NCBI GenBank assembly: GCA_950295325.1
Contig: OX485809.1
Location: forward strand, 30,086,144-30,146,143
Direction: 5' to 3'
Source of the DNA: Polytrichum commune
Taxonomy: Eukaryota; Streptophyta; Polytrichopsida; Polytrichales; Polytrichaceae
Length of the DNA: 60,000 nt
In this document: one piece after another, positions 11,741-24,725 of the stretch
Layout: every line of letters begins with the position of its first letter
Position numbering within the stretch: the stretch's first letter is position 1
Notes under the pieces: generated by a model
Told to the model about the DNA's origin: nothing
Databases searched by the model: none
What the model saw: only the letters and a program-made list of their open reading frames with translations
Made by a program: the position numbers and the translations under genes

Positions 11741-14709
11741 CAACAATCACACTTAATTAGTTTGAATGAGTATAAATACTTGTGGAAATAGAAGATATTA
11801 ACTAAAATATTATAAAATAAACATATTAAGTTTTTTAGAAACTAATTTTAGTTTTACTTTACAATGACAGACCCTTTCAATGATAATTCACAAAAATTAT
11901 AACCTTAGTGTTAATGAGGGTTTTTAAATATTTTCGACTTCCAAGTTAATTACATGCTTTATTGACGGTTTCACTTTGAAAATGAAATCCTATTCAATTG
12001 CTTATTCACTTCATGAAAGTGTAAACTATATATTGGATTTTGGACCTTACAGGTGAAGTGGCACTCAACATGGGAGTTGTGGATAAGTGGCCTTGAAGAA
12101 TACAAGGGCAATGGTTTTTCCAAAGTCGGGCAGGGCGGGCATAAGTTTTCGGGTCGGGTCTAGAAAATCTCGATTTCTTTCTAGGCGCTGCCCCTGCCCA
12201 TATCTACCTCCCCCAAAAAGCTTGTAGGGGGAGGTTTAACATCCCCCGTCTTAATCTATGGCAAGAAAATGAATTTTTTTGAAGGTAAACAACAATTTTT
12301 CTTTGACCATGTGTATTGGGAGCTTGCAAATGACCAAAATGTTTTGTATACTTACAAATCATATATTGAGGTCTATTTGGAAACCACAAAATGAGTTAAC
12401 AATATTCTATGATTAGAGACTTGGACAACTGGTTTTTATTGGATTACTCAAGATATGGTGAAACTCCCATGAATTTACAAAATGTTTTGGTAGAATATGA
12501 AAGGTTGGTCCCTAGTAGGCATAGAAACCATGATATGTAAAGATGAATGCTTTAACATTATGGCTCATTTCATTTTTTGGAAAGAATAATATGGCGAAAT
12601 TGCTCTTGGGACACTCGCAATGAGATGTTGTGACCAAATGAATCATGTTTGCTGATCTACTAAATAAGGTTTTTATTATGGTGATTCAAATGGATTTTGA
12701 TTAGATGCGATAATCTATTATACAACAACAAATCACAAGAGGAGAAAGTGGACCAATTATCAACAAAAACTAATCAAAGGTCCTTGAGTGACACTACCTT
12801 ACATGACTGTCAATGACAATAGATTGGGTTTCAACCTCTTCAAAGATTGATACAAGACACTTATCCAATTAGTGCAAAGAAGGCGACATATGATAAAAAT
12901 GACGGGACACAATTTTTATTTTCATTTGATTCCAAATAGATTGCAGATTGGTTGAAGGCATGATATGCTATCATTATTGCCTTGCGGTGCCTTTGAAATG
13001 AAGTCAATGTACCAATTGTATACAAAGTTCTATCCAAAACCCCAAATCATGATCATTGAAGATGATTGAATTGCACATTAGAAAGAAGGGCAATGGTGCA
13101 GATGCAACAATATTGACTTCATCCACCTCATTGCCCACAACTTTGGCAACATAATACGCAGTTGGATTAGGAACATCCATGGTGATCTAAATACTTGATT
13201 TCTGGAATAAGTTCCTACATTTAAGATTATGAGCAAAGTAACAAACACAAACACTTGGAATTGCTTTAGTTCATGGAGGGAGGCCATGTGAGAAAATAAG
13301 GATTTTCATTCTTATGCGCACCACAAACTCACATTGTGGGGCTTTGGTATCAAAATCTAGGTTTTGGATATTAAACATTAGTGCAAAAGAATCGTCACTT
13401 TGTTGAAATTCAATAATTACATTAAATAGAGATTACAAACAATGATTCTAAATTTGAACTTTGACTTTAATTAACATGTAGTCCAACTTTCAAAATATCG
13501 ATGGGAAATTGGTCCAAAAGACTTTGAGCGGTAATCCACAACGTCTCTCTAGGTGGTGTACAGTGTAGGGCGGGTGTAGGTGTAGGCTCATAAATCCCAC
13601 ATGCAACACAATCCCATAGGATTGTTTATTTATGCTAAGTTAAAGCCATGCACATATTTGAACAATCAACAATTGAAACACAAAATCAATAAGTAACGAC
13701 CCACCTTACAAGTAGAGATTTCAATGAGATGTGAAAATGCCAAATTTTGATGCTATTGGGTTTGAAATTTGTAGAGCGACAAGGCTTTTGCCAGCTTTTA
13801 GCCAAAAATACTTGTTCACCGGTCTGTTGTTGATCACTTGCAAAGCCTTGCAAGGTTGGGCAAGTACAAAGTCATTTTATGAGTAAACAAAAAGGTCATA
13901 ATAAGTTCAAAAAGGAGATTAATATTGCGAGGCAAAAGATGACAATACCTAGCGAAGCACACCGAAACTAGGCATCATTGCCGCACTTATCAAGACACCA
14001 TTGCCGAGAGTTGTTGCAGGGTTTGCTTTGCACATGCGGTTGTGGGAATCCTTCATGTTGCACTTCTAGGACCTACATGGTGCAAGGAACACAAAGGTAT
14101 GATTGTAGGAGATTTGGCCCTTGAATTTGGTTTAAGCAAGGACCAATTTAGAATACGGGCGTTGTGTTCATACCATAATATTCATGTAACAATGCATTTG
14201 GTTATATTGCAGCCATGTGCCAATGTTGAGTAGTTGGAGTGCACAATCCTTCTACACCAAGCCTATTTTGAGCCAATGTAATGTGAACATAACCCTTTTT
14301 GAGCCCTTTCTCCTTTGTTGATCACTTTTACAAAAACATATTGGTGTTTGGTGATGTATGATGGAGAAAGGACCTTAAGGTAGGTGTACCCCAAAGCAAC
14401 AATATGAATTTTGTCAAAATAATTCATTGCTAGATTTAAATGATAACACTAAATAGTGTTGGTTTTAGATTCAATGTTGGTTTGGATATATGTACCTTGG
14501 GTCAATGATAATGTTAATGGTCCATATACGATTGAAGTTAGTCCTTAACAATACGAAATATTAAAACTTGGTGCAGCTAAATCATTACCATCCTACCTAA
14601 GAAGCTTCACTTGGAATTATTATTTTATAAAATACCAAAATTGAACAATTTTTGGTTGTTTAGAACAGGAAATTTTAATCTGGTTGAAATATATCTTTAG
14701 AAAATCGAT
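11741..14709. other. AT-rich intergenic DNA
   Basis: No gene is supported. A (C/G)GGTCGGG-rich patch at about 12128-12165 resembles the GC-rich terminal sequence of some plant hAT elements, but I found no partner end. Frames at 13078-13287 and 14042-14233 lack recognisable motifs. Confidence 0.45.
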
Positions 14710-14720
14710 TTAGTATGAGA

Positions 14721-15799
14721 CTCCTAAATTCGAAGCCGCCCAGGAAGGACGGTAAGGTGCACACACACTTCACCTTTGAAGTTTGGGCCAGAGTTCGGGA
14801 AGTTTTTGAAGCCTTAGTGGCTAATTGCCGGTAGTTGCTACGAAGGGTCGGATTTTTTCCAATTTACATCGGCAAGAGCCGGTCTTTTGTAAAATCAATC
14901 GGCCAATTGCCTATATTTTCATATTTTCATTGGCCAATATCCGATTAAATGGAATTCATATTGGCACTAATTGTTTAAAAAATGTATGAAAAGTTATTAG
15001 AAATCATTTCTTAGTACAAAATCTTGAATAAGTGAAAAGAAAGGCATGTTCAAAACTTCAAATTTGAAGAGTTAATATCCTTGGCAGGAATTGAACCTAG
15101 CAATGCCTTCACCGCTTGAAGGCCAAGGGTCCCCCCAATTCTCTATAGAAGCAATTGGATTTGGTCATGGAAAGGTTGCATAATTCAAAAAGTTTAAGGT
15201 TTAGGGTACTTCCTCAAGTGCATCATCAGATGCCCCAGACAAATAGCGCTATGGATTGCTATACAAATAGCGAAACTTAGCATCATCCTTCCAAAGATCT
15301 AGAGCACTTGTTAGAATGTCATCAAAATCATTGTCTGGGCCTTCTATAGCAACACGCATCATACTTTCTAAGTTAGATGTAGACATTCGATTATGAAGTT
15401 TTTGTTTAATAGTATTTTGAACAGAAAACGCCCTTTCACATGTTGCAGTACTCACACATTGGCACTTAGCAATCTCAGCAAGAATCCCATGCTCATGACC
15501 CGGAGGGTATCGGTTACCATTTCCCGGGTATCGGCCAGTATTTGAAATTTGAATACTTCTTCCGGCTGAAATCGAGTAACTCACAAGAAGAATCGGCTAC
15601 ATTTCTGGGACATTTTCTGGTCTATCGACTAATTGCCGGAAGATTGAAATTACAGTCGGATTGCCATCCGATGGTTGGAAATTTGGACCGGCCATGAGGG
15701 AAAATCCATCGGCTGATAATGAACTAGCCGTCCGTTTTCCCCCACCATTGGTTTGGAGTTTGTAATTTTGTACCGAGTTAGGGCCCAGGGCCATGCCTA
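14721..15799 (-). mobile_element. Decayed hAT-type transposon fragment
   Basis: The minus-strand frame 15584-15249 ends in a hAT C-terminal dimerisation signature (see that entry). An 11-bp direct repeat TTAGTATGAGA flanks the interval (14710-14720 and 15800-15810) and could include an 8-bp hAT target duplication. Clear terminal inverted repeats are not visible, so the outer borders are uncertain. Short TCGG/CCGA motifs recur near both sides (14849-14920 and 15600-15720), as in hAT subterminal regions. Confidence 0.5.
15249..15584 (-). pseudogene. hAT transposase C-terminal fragment
   Basis: The frame encodes a hAT-family dimerisation domain remnant. It contains TATCERAFSVQNTIKQKL near the middle, followed by an arginine-valine helix (MRVAIEGP) and a tail ending at a TAG at about 15249. 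The signature S/T-x-x-CER-x-F-S is conserved in hAT transposases of the ZNF862-like group. The N-terminal zinc finger and the RNase-H-like catalytic core are absent, so it cannot transpose. The N-terminal part of the frame (residues 1-35) has no hAT similarity and is probably subterminal DNA read through. It lies immediately 5' of, and antisense to, the glyoxalase II gene. Confidence 0.7.
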
Positions 15800-15862
15800 T
15801 TAGTATGAGAGTGTTTCAAGTAACTTAGTTGTTGCAAGGCCCAGCCCAGCGGAGCGACGGCC

Positions 15863-18800
15863 ATGGCTACTCTGTTCTCCTCTGCTGCCATGCATCGATG
15901 CTTCCCGCGCCCTGTAAGTCCATCTCCCTCCGTGTTTGCTTGAAACTGAAGAAGAACAGAATATCAAATTGGATATTGAAACTTAGAAGTTTTGTTCTTG
16001 CAACCTGAAAGAGCCATGCTTCTCCATCTGCTCCTCCTGTGTTCTCTTGAAACCGAGAATGAACAAAACTTGAATTGCATCCTGAAGCTCACAGGTTTAA
16101 GGCTTTGAGGGTCGAATTTTGCCATGGTGTGAAACATCTTGTCCGCTTCTCCTTCCTCCTGTGTTTTCTTGAAGCACAAATTGAACAACATGCCAAATTG
16201 GGTATCCAAACCCTGAGGCTTTGAGCTTGAGGGTTGACTGTTGTCAATGTTTGTTTGTTGGGTCCCTTACCTCTAACGAAGCTTAATTCATCAGCTCTAA
16301 AACCCCTATTCTATGCCAAAAAGGTTTAGCAATAGGAAAAGAAGACACAAAGGATCAACACCATGACAAACTATAGGAGTTGTTGGCCACATGGCACAAA
16401 TGCAAACTTATAACTGCCCTAGCGCCAACGAGAAGTCCTCTTGAAGAAGGCTGCTCTCTTATGTGTGTGCACACAGCCGCTTTACTTTTTCCAAGCATTT
16501 AAGTGTGGCGGTAACCGACCGCCTTCCGTTTCTCAAGCATTCAAGTGTGGCGAAGCCTAATCCACCACAAGAGAAGTCATTTTCACAGGCAACTATCAAG
16601 TGGCACTTCGTCCCTCTGGTTCACATGGTTAAATGAATAGACGACCGATAAAAGTTTGTTTTTCTCTCTCTTATCGTACTCATTTAGAAAATATGCATCT
16701 GACATTGGGACCCTATTCTACTAGGGTCTGGATGAATCAGAGCCCACTTGTGATGAGTGTTGTGGCTTCCCCCTTGGCGTATTAACAGCATTCCTGTCAT
16801 TTGCAACTTTAATAAACTGAAGATGAATAGATTTGCACTTCAGATATTGAGACTCCGAGAATTTTGTACTTTTGAGGGTTCAATACTGCCAATGTTTGGA
16901 TACACAGTTTCTTTTTCTCAAGAAAGGTCTTGATGAATCCCAGTGAAAGAGTTCAGGAAGCACAAAATAATGGGCCATATGGAATCAGTGTGGGTTCACA
17001 TCCTGTTGGGTCTGGCCGCATGCATTTTCTTCTACAACACTTTCCTGTGGGTAAGTGTGATTTCGGCACCTAGTTTTTTTATACAAGTTTTATGAACTTC
17101 ACCCGAATTGAGTTCACAAGAAAGTCCACATTGAGTTCAGACACAATATAAATTGAACGCCATGAAGGCTTACATTCCAAATCACCACTTTGTTCCATCC
17201 TGTACTTCCGAATTGTCATTCATTTGTAGTTGATGTGTTTGGGATAGGAAATTTATATTGCTGTTTGTTCCAAGCTGACCTCAGATTTCAAGATGGTATG
17301 ATTGAATTACTTCATGCTTCAGCCTCCCAGTTTGTTGCAAAGGATTCTTCAGAGTCAAGGTACAATCAACAGGTTATCTGTGAATTTTCAACCAACTTAA
17401 AGCATCCTTTTAGCATGGCCTGTACAGAGTGGAGCTCTGGAGAGGATTGGCAACGTTAGGGTTCTCTTCAGTGGGAGGCCACCCACTCAAAATTTGAGTG
17501 CCACCACTAGAAGGGTTAGCACTGCAACTGTCACACAAGCTACGCTGCAGATCGACCTGGTACTTCCACCTCCAAAGCTCAATTTCAATTTTTGTAGGAC
17601 ACTCTTTTCGTTTCTTGGTTGAAGTTTATTTGGTGTTATGATGCTTCTGTTTAATGATTTCGTTTCCAGAGCGCTGTCTAGAAATCCTGCGGGAATAATA
17701 TACTTGGCAATGCTGCTTGTTGTTGTGATATATGAAATATTTGGTGTTATGATACTTGCCAATATACTCTGTATGTAGTTAACTACTGATGTCAAAGACA
17801 TTGATTTAGAGTGAAATATGTAGCCCATATGTACAGAGTTTGCAGATTCCTGGATGCATGTCCTTGTCTGCTTTGTGGTGTCTCCTAAATTGCACATACT
17901 TAGTTTTTCATGTATAGCAATTTCTATGTCTTTCTCATTTCATCTTCCATGTGGTCCTTATGTCACATGTCCTAATTTTCTGGTAATTTTCTTTGTATAT
18001 TTCAATGATATTGAAGTCATCCTTAAATTCAAAGGGACCTTTTGTTGGGAGTGGGTTGTTTCACATACAACACCGTCCATGTTTGGTAAGTTTTCAGTGC
18101 ATGCTTGGAGGTAGTGTTCTGGTTTGAACAAAGAACGTTCTCTATTGGTTCATCGAGGATCAAACTCATTTTCGCATGCCAAGAGGTGCTAGAATGAGTT
18201 TAGCCCTCATTGAAACGATATAGGTTGCTCTTCATTCAAATTCAAACACTACCATCAAGCATGCACCATAAGTGGAAAGAATTAATGATATTGTATGCAA
18301 AGCAAACAATAGAAAATCATATAGGACCAACTCCTGAAGAAAAGTCCTATAGAAATAAAGGATAAGTCTATTGAACTACAATAACTCCTTTGGGGTTGGA
18401 TGATGGTGTAGGTTCCATGCTTGGTGGACAACTATGCCTATCTACTCCATGACACTGCTTCTGGAACAACAGGCATTGTGGACCCGTCTGCTGCAGGGCC
18501 TGTTGTTAAGGCCCTCAAACAGAAGGGTCTGTCCTTGGACTACATACTCAACACTCATCACCATTGGGACCACACTGGTGGAAATGCAGAGTTGAAGAAG
18601 AGATTTTCTGCAAAGGTATTTATTTTACCTCTGCACATTTGGTTTCTTGCACTAGAGTTGTCATTTAACTCAAAGGGACTTTTGGTTGGGAGTTGCTTGT
18701 TTGTTTTTGTATAGAACACCTTTCATGTTTGGTAAGTTTCCAGTGTATGCACAGAGGTAAGTTGGAGGTTTGAACAAAGAACTGTCTCTGTCAGTTTATG

Positions 18801-20348
18801 GAGGGTCAAACTCATTTTGGCATGCCAAGGAGGTGCCAAAAATGTGTTTAGCTCTCAATGAAGCGAAATAGGTTGCTAGTCAATCAAATTCAAACACTAC
18901 CTCCAAGCATGCACCACAAGTCTAAAAAAATGATTAATTTTATATGTAAAACAACCAATGGAAATGTGTAGGGAATCAACTCCTTACAAAAAGTCCCTTT
19001 GAGTTTAAGGATAACTCTAGTTTAAAGAAATTTTTTGCACTGTCTAATGGTTTAAATTGGAGAATTTACTACAACAATGTTAGTGTGGGCCAAAAGTAAT
19101 TTCTGCATGAACTGTGAACTGTGTTTAAATTAGTTGGATGAAGAGTAGGTGGTGGGGCCAAGAGCTGACGAGGCGCGAATACCTGGGATTGATATATCAC
19201 TAGGAGGCGCTGAGACCTGGATGTTTGGAGAGCAGGCTATGCTAGTTCTGGATACACCCGGTCATACACGAGGTAAAACTTAAAGTTGACCTGGAGGAAA
19301 ACAATCATTGGTATATCTGATATTGACAACTGCATATGCTATCCACCCCAGCTGACGGGATTGTTCCAGTTTTAAACTCATCTTCTTTATCATTTGACAG
19401 CATCCTCACAAAGGTCCATGTATGATAAGGAATGTTCCCTAGTACAAAATCACAACATATGGTTTTTTTATTTTTTACTTTTTCTGGGCGAAGGGCATGT
19501 GAGCTTTTATTTTAAAGACAGCAAGGCAGTGTTTACTGGTGACACGCTCTTTTCGATTGGGTGTGGTCGCCTTTTTGAGGGATCTCCAGAGCAAGTATGT
19601 TCCTTACAACCTTGTCCTAAATTCTGTCCCTTGACTTTAATGACGTGTGCCCATCTTGGTGTACTCAAAACATTAAGCCTAAAAACACTAACCATGGTTT
19701 TGTGGTAGCAAAGAAAATTTGGAGTCACAATTCTAAGTTGTATCATTTTGAGGATGCGTAGATGTGGATGTCTTTGACAAAGTTGGCAGCGCTACCAGAT
19801 GACACACTCGTGTACTGTGGCCACGAATATACAATGGTCAGTGCCTTTTTCCAGTGATTAAAATGCTAGTTAGAGGATTTGAATTTTTCAACTTTTAAAG
19901 ATCAATGGCAGGCACATCTCATGATTAGTTGTTTTACATAACATTTCTATGGGTTTCTGCAGTCAAATGCAAAGTTTGCATTGACAGTGGAGCCACAGAA
20001 CGATGCATTGCAGTCTCGTTTTGAGAAAGTCAAGCAACTTCGCCAAAAGGGCTTGGCAACGGTAACTATCAATCATATTTCATGCTGTTTTTGATTGGTT
20101 CAGTCTCCTTTTTCTCACACTCATCTACTTGTGCTCTGATATTAATGAATATCTTATATAAGTTTCAGAAATTGATGGTTTCACTCTGGTTGGACTTGCA
20201 GATTCCAACTACTCTTGGGGAGGAGAAAGAAACAAATCCTTTCTTGCGACCATTCAGTGCAGAGTTAAGGAAAACCATGAAAGTCCCTGCGACTGCAACT
20301 GATATTGATACTTTTGCTGCAGTTCGTGCAGCCAAGGATCGAGCATAG
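15863..20348 (+). CDS. GLX2: Hydroxyacylglutathione hydrolase (glyoxalase II), organellar type, eight exons
   Basis: The protein hydrolyses S-D-lactoylglutathione to D-lactate and glutathione, the second step of methylglyoxal detoxification. Predicted exons are 15863-15913, 17428-17559, 18412-18615, 19149-19272, 19494-19594, 19762-19836, 19963-20061 and 20202-20348. All introns are GT-AG and phases agree, giving about 310 residues, a usual length for plant organellar forms. Residues 1-58 are Ser/Thr/Arg-rich, like a transit peptide (mitochondrion or plastid, inferred). The metallo-beta-lactamase fold follows. Metal ligands are in place: THHHWDH at 109-115, His168 (DTPGHT), Asp187 (FTGDTLF) and His225 (YCGHEYT). 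The C-terminal ETNPFLRP belongs to the substrate-binding region. I chose the ATG at 15863 because it precedes a GTAAGT donor and gives a targeting-like N-terminus; exon 1 is the least certain part. No active-site residue is missing and no frameshift is seen. Introns 2 and 3 carry related MITEs. Confidence 0.92.
15925..16900. repeat. Imperfect repeats within intron 1
   Basis: A unit of roughly 100 bp recurs with strong divergence at about 15930, 16040, 16150 and 16800. Shared landmarks are TTCTCTTGAAAC or TTTTCTTGAAGC, then GAACAAAA or GAACAACA, then GGCTTTGAG-GGGTT and TGCCAATGTTTG-type ends. The first three are near-tandem. It is non-coding and lies entirely within the first intron of the glyoxalase gene. 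Confidence 0.4.
18028..18355. mobile_element. MITE copy A in intron 2 of the glyoxalase gene
   Basis: A degraded copy of the element at 18669-19003, in the same orientation and aligning along its whole length. Shared blocks include GTTTGAACAAAGAAC, TCAAACTCATTTT and CAAGCATGCACCA. The left end TTCAAAGGGACCTTTT and right end AAAAGTCCTATAGAA are decayed versions of the inverted ends seen in copy B. It ends 57 bp before exon 3. Confidence 0.7.
18669..19003. mobile_element. MITE copy B in intron 3 of the glyoxalase gene
   Basis: The ends are inverted repeats: CTCAAAGGGACTTTT at the left and AAAAGTCCCTTTGAG at the right. Similarity extends to about 28 bp (GGGAGTTG left against GGAGTTGA right, complemented). 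A TTTAA direct repeat flanks it (18664-18668 and 19004-19008), which could be a 5-bp target duplication, although the motif is nearly palindromic. It has no coding capacity. The superfamily is not determined. Confidence 0.75.
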
Positions 20349-23300
20349 TCAATCTTTATTACCCATGGAAGGCCTCTAAATTCCTGTCTCAAGTCTAGTA
20401 TTTTCTCTGATACTTTGTTTACCTTCTGCTTGCCATGACTGGGGAGCGGAAAGAAACTTATATGTACAGATTTTTCATGTGGAAGAATTACTGTTTATTT
20501 AATTATCCATAAATGGGCTGTTGTTTGTTTGAAGTGGACCAATAGTGAATGGCTAGTGCTCAAATGTTTCATTATTTCAAGCATGAGGTGTTTGGTGTCT
20601 AAGGTGGTGGGGGGAGGGCCAGGCTGAAGTTTGATAAGGGTGCATTTCATTTCCAAAGCCGAGAGTGTCACAACCACCCTTGTCAAGAGGCTGATCCAAA
20701 AAGAAAGAATTTAGAAGGGTCAACTGTGAGGATTTCCAACAAAGACGCCAACATGAGATCATATTCATGACTTCACTCACATTTGAGAGGCAAATGCCTG
20801 TGAATTTTCCTTAACATTTTGAATGAAACCAAAAACAAACTCAATAGATTGTAGATTCACAGATTGTACCATCGCAACTGTTGTGAGGCTGCTCTAATTT
20901 TTCATGTAGTTTGTCTGTTGTGCAATAATGTCACTACTATTCCAAGTGGCATGTTGTTCAATGTATTTTGTTTGTTGCGAAGTAATATTGCTACTATTCC
21001 AAGTGCCACATGTTTAATGGTACATGGGGTTCTGAATCTGGAAAAGGTTGTCATTGGAAAATATAAACCATCTCAAATCCAAGCTCAGTAAGGCAACAAA
21101 TCAACACTATAAAGACTCTGGCAGGACCTGGCTTTGCCAATTTGCTCCTATGGGACAGTCTCATGGCTAGGCAGCAAAAAAGGTAGTTGTAGATGGATGT
21201 AAGAAGAGAAAGTGGAGCACTATGCTTAAAAGGGAAGTTGGAACCAAAGTTGTGCGGGCAATCCTCTAGAGGGGAAGTTGACGAGGTTGTTCCTAATATC
21301 CCACACTCCCTGAAAATCATACACTTTCTTGATAGTCTTGAATCAAATGATCCGAAGGTGGAAGCTGAGGTAGCTGCTAGAACAACAATATTTCAATCAC
21401 AGGAGACTTTTGTTTGTAGAATTACTCAGGTTGAGCCCTTCTGAATTGCTAAACAATCTGGAAGAAGAGATTCTAGACTTCAAAAGAGAGGGACAAAGCA
21501 TCTTTTATCATGAAGTACCCATTCTACATGGCAAGGGCACATGAGCGGAGCAGGTTGGACTACATAGGATTTTTGTAAGAGTGACGTGGGAGATCATCAA
21601 CTAGCCAATCAAGGTCAACATCAATCAAAATTTGTACGCAATCGCCCTGAAAACAACAATACACAGGAAGACAGTTCCGATTTCTCCTTCCAATTGGGAA
21701 GAGTAGCGTTCTACTCAAACCATACACATATAAGGAACCACGGGGAGGTCACTAGCGAAAATTGTAGAAACAATGTGCGATGAAAAATAAGGTCTAATAT
21801 ATTCATTGTAGGTAAATTTTGCAAAAAAAAGTATATATAATATAAGGGTTTTTAAAATGATGAAACTTGTTTACATGTAAAATATCATCACATATAATGG
21901 CCTCTTTTATCTAGTCAGTTCATGTAAAATAATGTGGAAACAATTACTAGGGGTAGCAGGTCTAGGGTAGGGTCTGTGCTAGTGGATGAAAAAAGGCAAT
22001 TTTTTGTTGAAAATGCTTGGATGGATGACTTCGCACGCTGGCCTGCTTGAACGTTACTAAACCAACGGTTCCAATGTGGAGTTAATGATCTCTACCCATG
22101 TGCCGGGAGGGAAAATTTCGGCGCTTTGTTTGACTTTATGTCACAGTCACAGACCTTAAGTTTATTGTTTTGATTTAGTTCATGTGAGTTTAGCATTGTG
22201 GCTGAACTTCATAATTCATGGTTGTAAGAAGAGAAATGTCCTTCATGAAAAAAAATGTCGCTTACATAACCAAAGAAAAATGGGGTGTACGAAATAAAAT
22301 GCGTTTAAAGAAAAAAAATGGACAACAATTGGGCTCCGAGAAATTTTTTTGGGGTAAAGTCAATATAATTGGTTACTTGAGGTATAAGGAAAAAAATGCC
22401 GTATAAATAAAATAGGGTACTTTTAAATGATTCCCCCAAAAAATTATAATGACTGATAGGGTGTATTAAAATACAAGCATTTACATTTGTTTTGAAAATT
22501 ACCATACCTTATAATCTTTTCTGCAAGGTAAATAACCCCCCGATAAATAAGTCTTGAGCGCACGTGTATGCATTAATTAAAGAGGGAGTGACCTCCCCGT
22601 GTAAGGAACATGGAGTACCCAAGATACAGGAAACGTGATTAACCCCATCCTTTTTGAGGTAAACACAAGATCAAGGTGAGCCATTTAAGGCCAAAACCCT
22701 AGGTTATCCCACACACATAGAAGTTGTGCCTGAGAATGATGATGGGGTAAAGTTTCATCCATATGGTAACATAATTCATGTAAAAGGCCAACTTTCATCC
22801 ATGCCTTATTTTAATCTTCACCCGAACCCTTTATCCTACGAGGTATATTATATAAAAAAAAACTAAATTGGATATGTTATAGAAGACCTCATATTACCTA
22901 TGATCCAATATGACATATATTATCCATCATGCATTACCTCTTAAGAATTTCAAAATTTTAGGTGCAAATAATAAAATACACCATATTTTTGGTTGCACCA
23001 TTCCAACTAAATTTTTCTAAGTCAGCCTCTTCCCCCCCCCCCCCCCCAAATGCAGTTAGTCAATTGATGTCTTTTAGATTCCTCATTAGTTAGTTGGTGA
23101 TGACGATTTGAAGATCTTCTACAAAATTATTTTCACCTAATATCATGTAATAAGTGAAGAGCAAGAGAGTTTAGGACTAATTTAGGTCATAGTTGAGGTC
23201 AAATTCCTTTCACCTTACATTGTTCTCACTTACAAAAGCAAGCAAGACCATCACATTCATGTGTTATGTATAACAAATAGTTGAAACATCTAGCAAACAA

Positions 23301-24720
23301 ACACATGTGTTGTTGACAAACAAGCTTGAATGTGAATCAAGTTATACATTCTTTCTCCATACAAAGACGACATATAATTGGTAAATTACAAGCTCAAGGA
23401 TCTACAACCCTAGCAATAACCTTCAAAGAATATAAAGAACCTTGGGATATCAAAACTTCCAGATAGTACATTTCAACACCATACTAATCGCCATACACAC
23501 CATCCAAAGCACCTAAGTAGACACCTATAAATTCACATATAGCCTCAACAACATACTCCTCACAAACAACCATATTAGGCACCCATCCTCGCAACATCAC
23601 CACCCAAATAAACTATTAATAGCCTCCATAGTCCATCAAATATATTGGACTAAACAAAAAATAACCAAACAAAAAGTAAGAGTCGACTCTATGATCTCCA
23701 ACCATGAAATAGCCGACACCCTCACAAATAATGGCTCAACCTATACATTATGCCAAAGCAATGATCAAGATACATGGCCACACTTCCTATCCACATGCAC
23801 AAACCAACACAATGAAGGCTTAAGAATAACTAGACACAGTAAATTGTCCACCTAATAAACTAAACACTACAAGCCAACAAATCCACCTAGTTCTTTACAT
23901 ATTCAATGCATGCTCTAAATAACAAACCCCTTGATTATGTACTCCTAGACCAATGCCTTAGTTGCACATGCAACGGCACACCATGCCAATACAATGCAAG
24001 ACTTAGACCATCATCAGAGCCCCAAATCAAAGCTCACCACCAATACACTTATCACTTAATTTTTTGAGTAAAACTGAACTAAGACCAAGTCCATAATTAT
24101 AACACGTTGGATTTATAGGATCCTCAATAGAATATGTGGAGTTGATTATGTTAATACCATAGCAGTTCTTTTGATGAATTTTCATTATTCAACATTTAAT
24201 TAATTTATATATATATAAAACATCAAAAAATAGATATTTGATTTTTTAATCATATTAACAACATAACCATCAAGCAATCACTAGGAATTCACATAACTTC
24301 TATAAAATCTAGGTATATCATATATGCATCAACCAATTTACTCATATAATTGAAGCAACCAAATTGTCCAAATTTACTTATAAACAAGTTCCATCCGAAT
24401 CTATTGAGTTTCTCTTATTATCACAATAGATACCAAGTAACCACCTTAGAGGAAAAAATGGAGTATTTATGATCCCTTTGTTAACATAATTAGAAACCTA
24501 GGATGGAAAGTGAATCCCATAATCTAATAGCAGAAGTAAGGGGTGCTTTACATGAACACTCTTTTGAGAGATTAAAAATTTGGACATCCCCAACACACAT
24601 CATCAAAACCTAATGAAAGCTATACACCAAAATGCCATGAAATATCTCACTTACCTCATATTAATTTTTTCAATGATTGATAAGTGACAAACACCCACCA
24701 CACATGCAGATAGAGATGAG
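20349..24720. other. 3' flank of the glyoxalase gene, then AT-rich gene-free DNA
   Basis: The first few hundred bases should hold the 3' UTR; an ATAAAT element lies near 20509. A two-unit tandem repeat of about 62 bp (shared core CTACTATTCCAAGTG) lies at about 20905-21030. A homopolymeric C run is at about 23031-23047. Frames at 21193-21444 and 21586-21783 lack known motifs. I see no gene. Confidence 0.45.
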
Positions 24721-24725
24721 ATGAT

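Noticed and set aside
17190-17459. 89-codon frame overlapping glyoxalase exon 2
   Set aside because: It lies mostly in intron 1 and is out of frame with the clearly supported exon starting at 17428.
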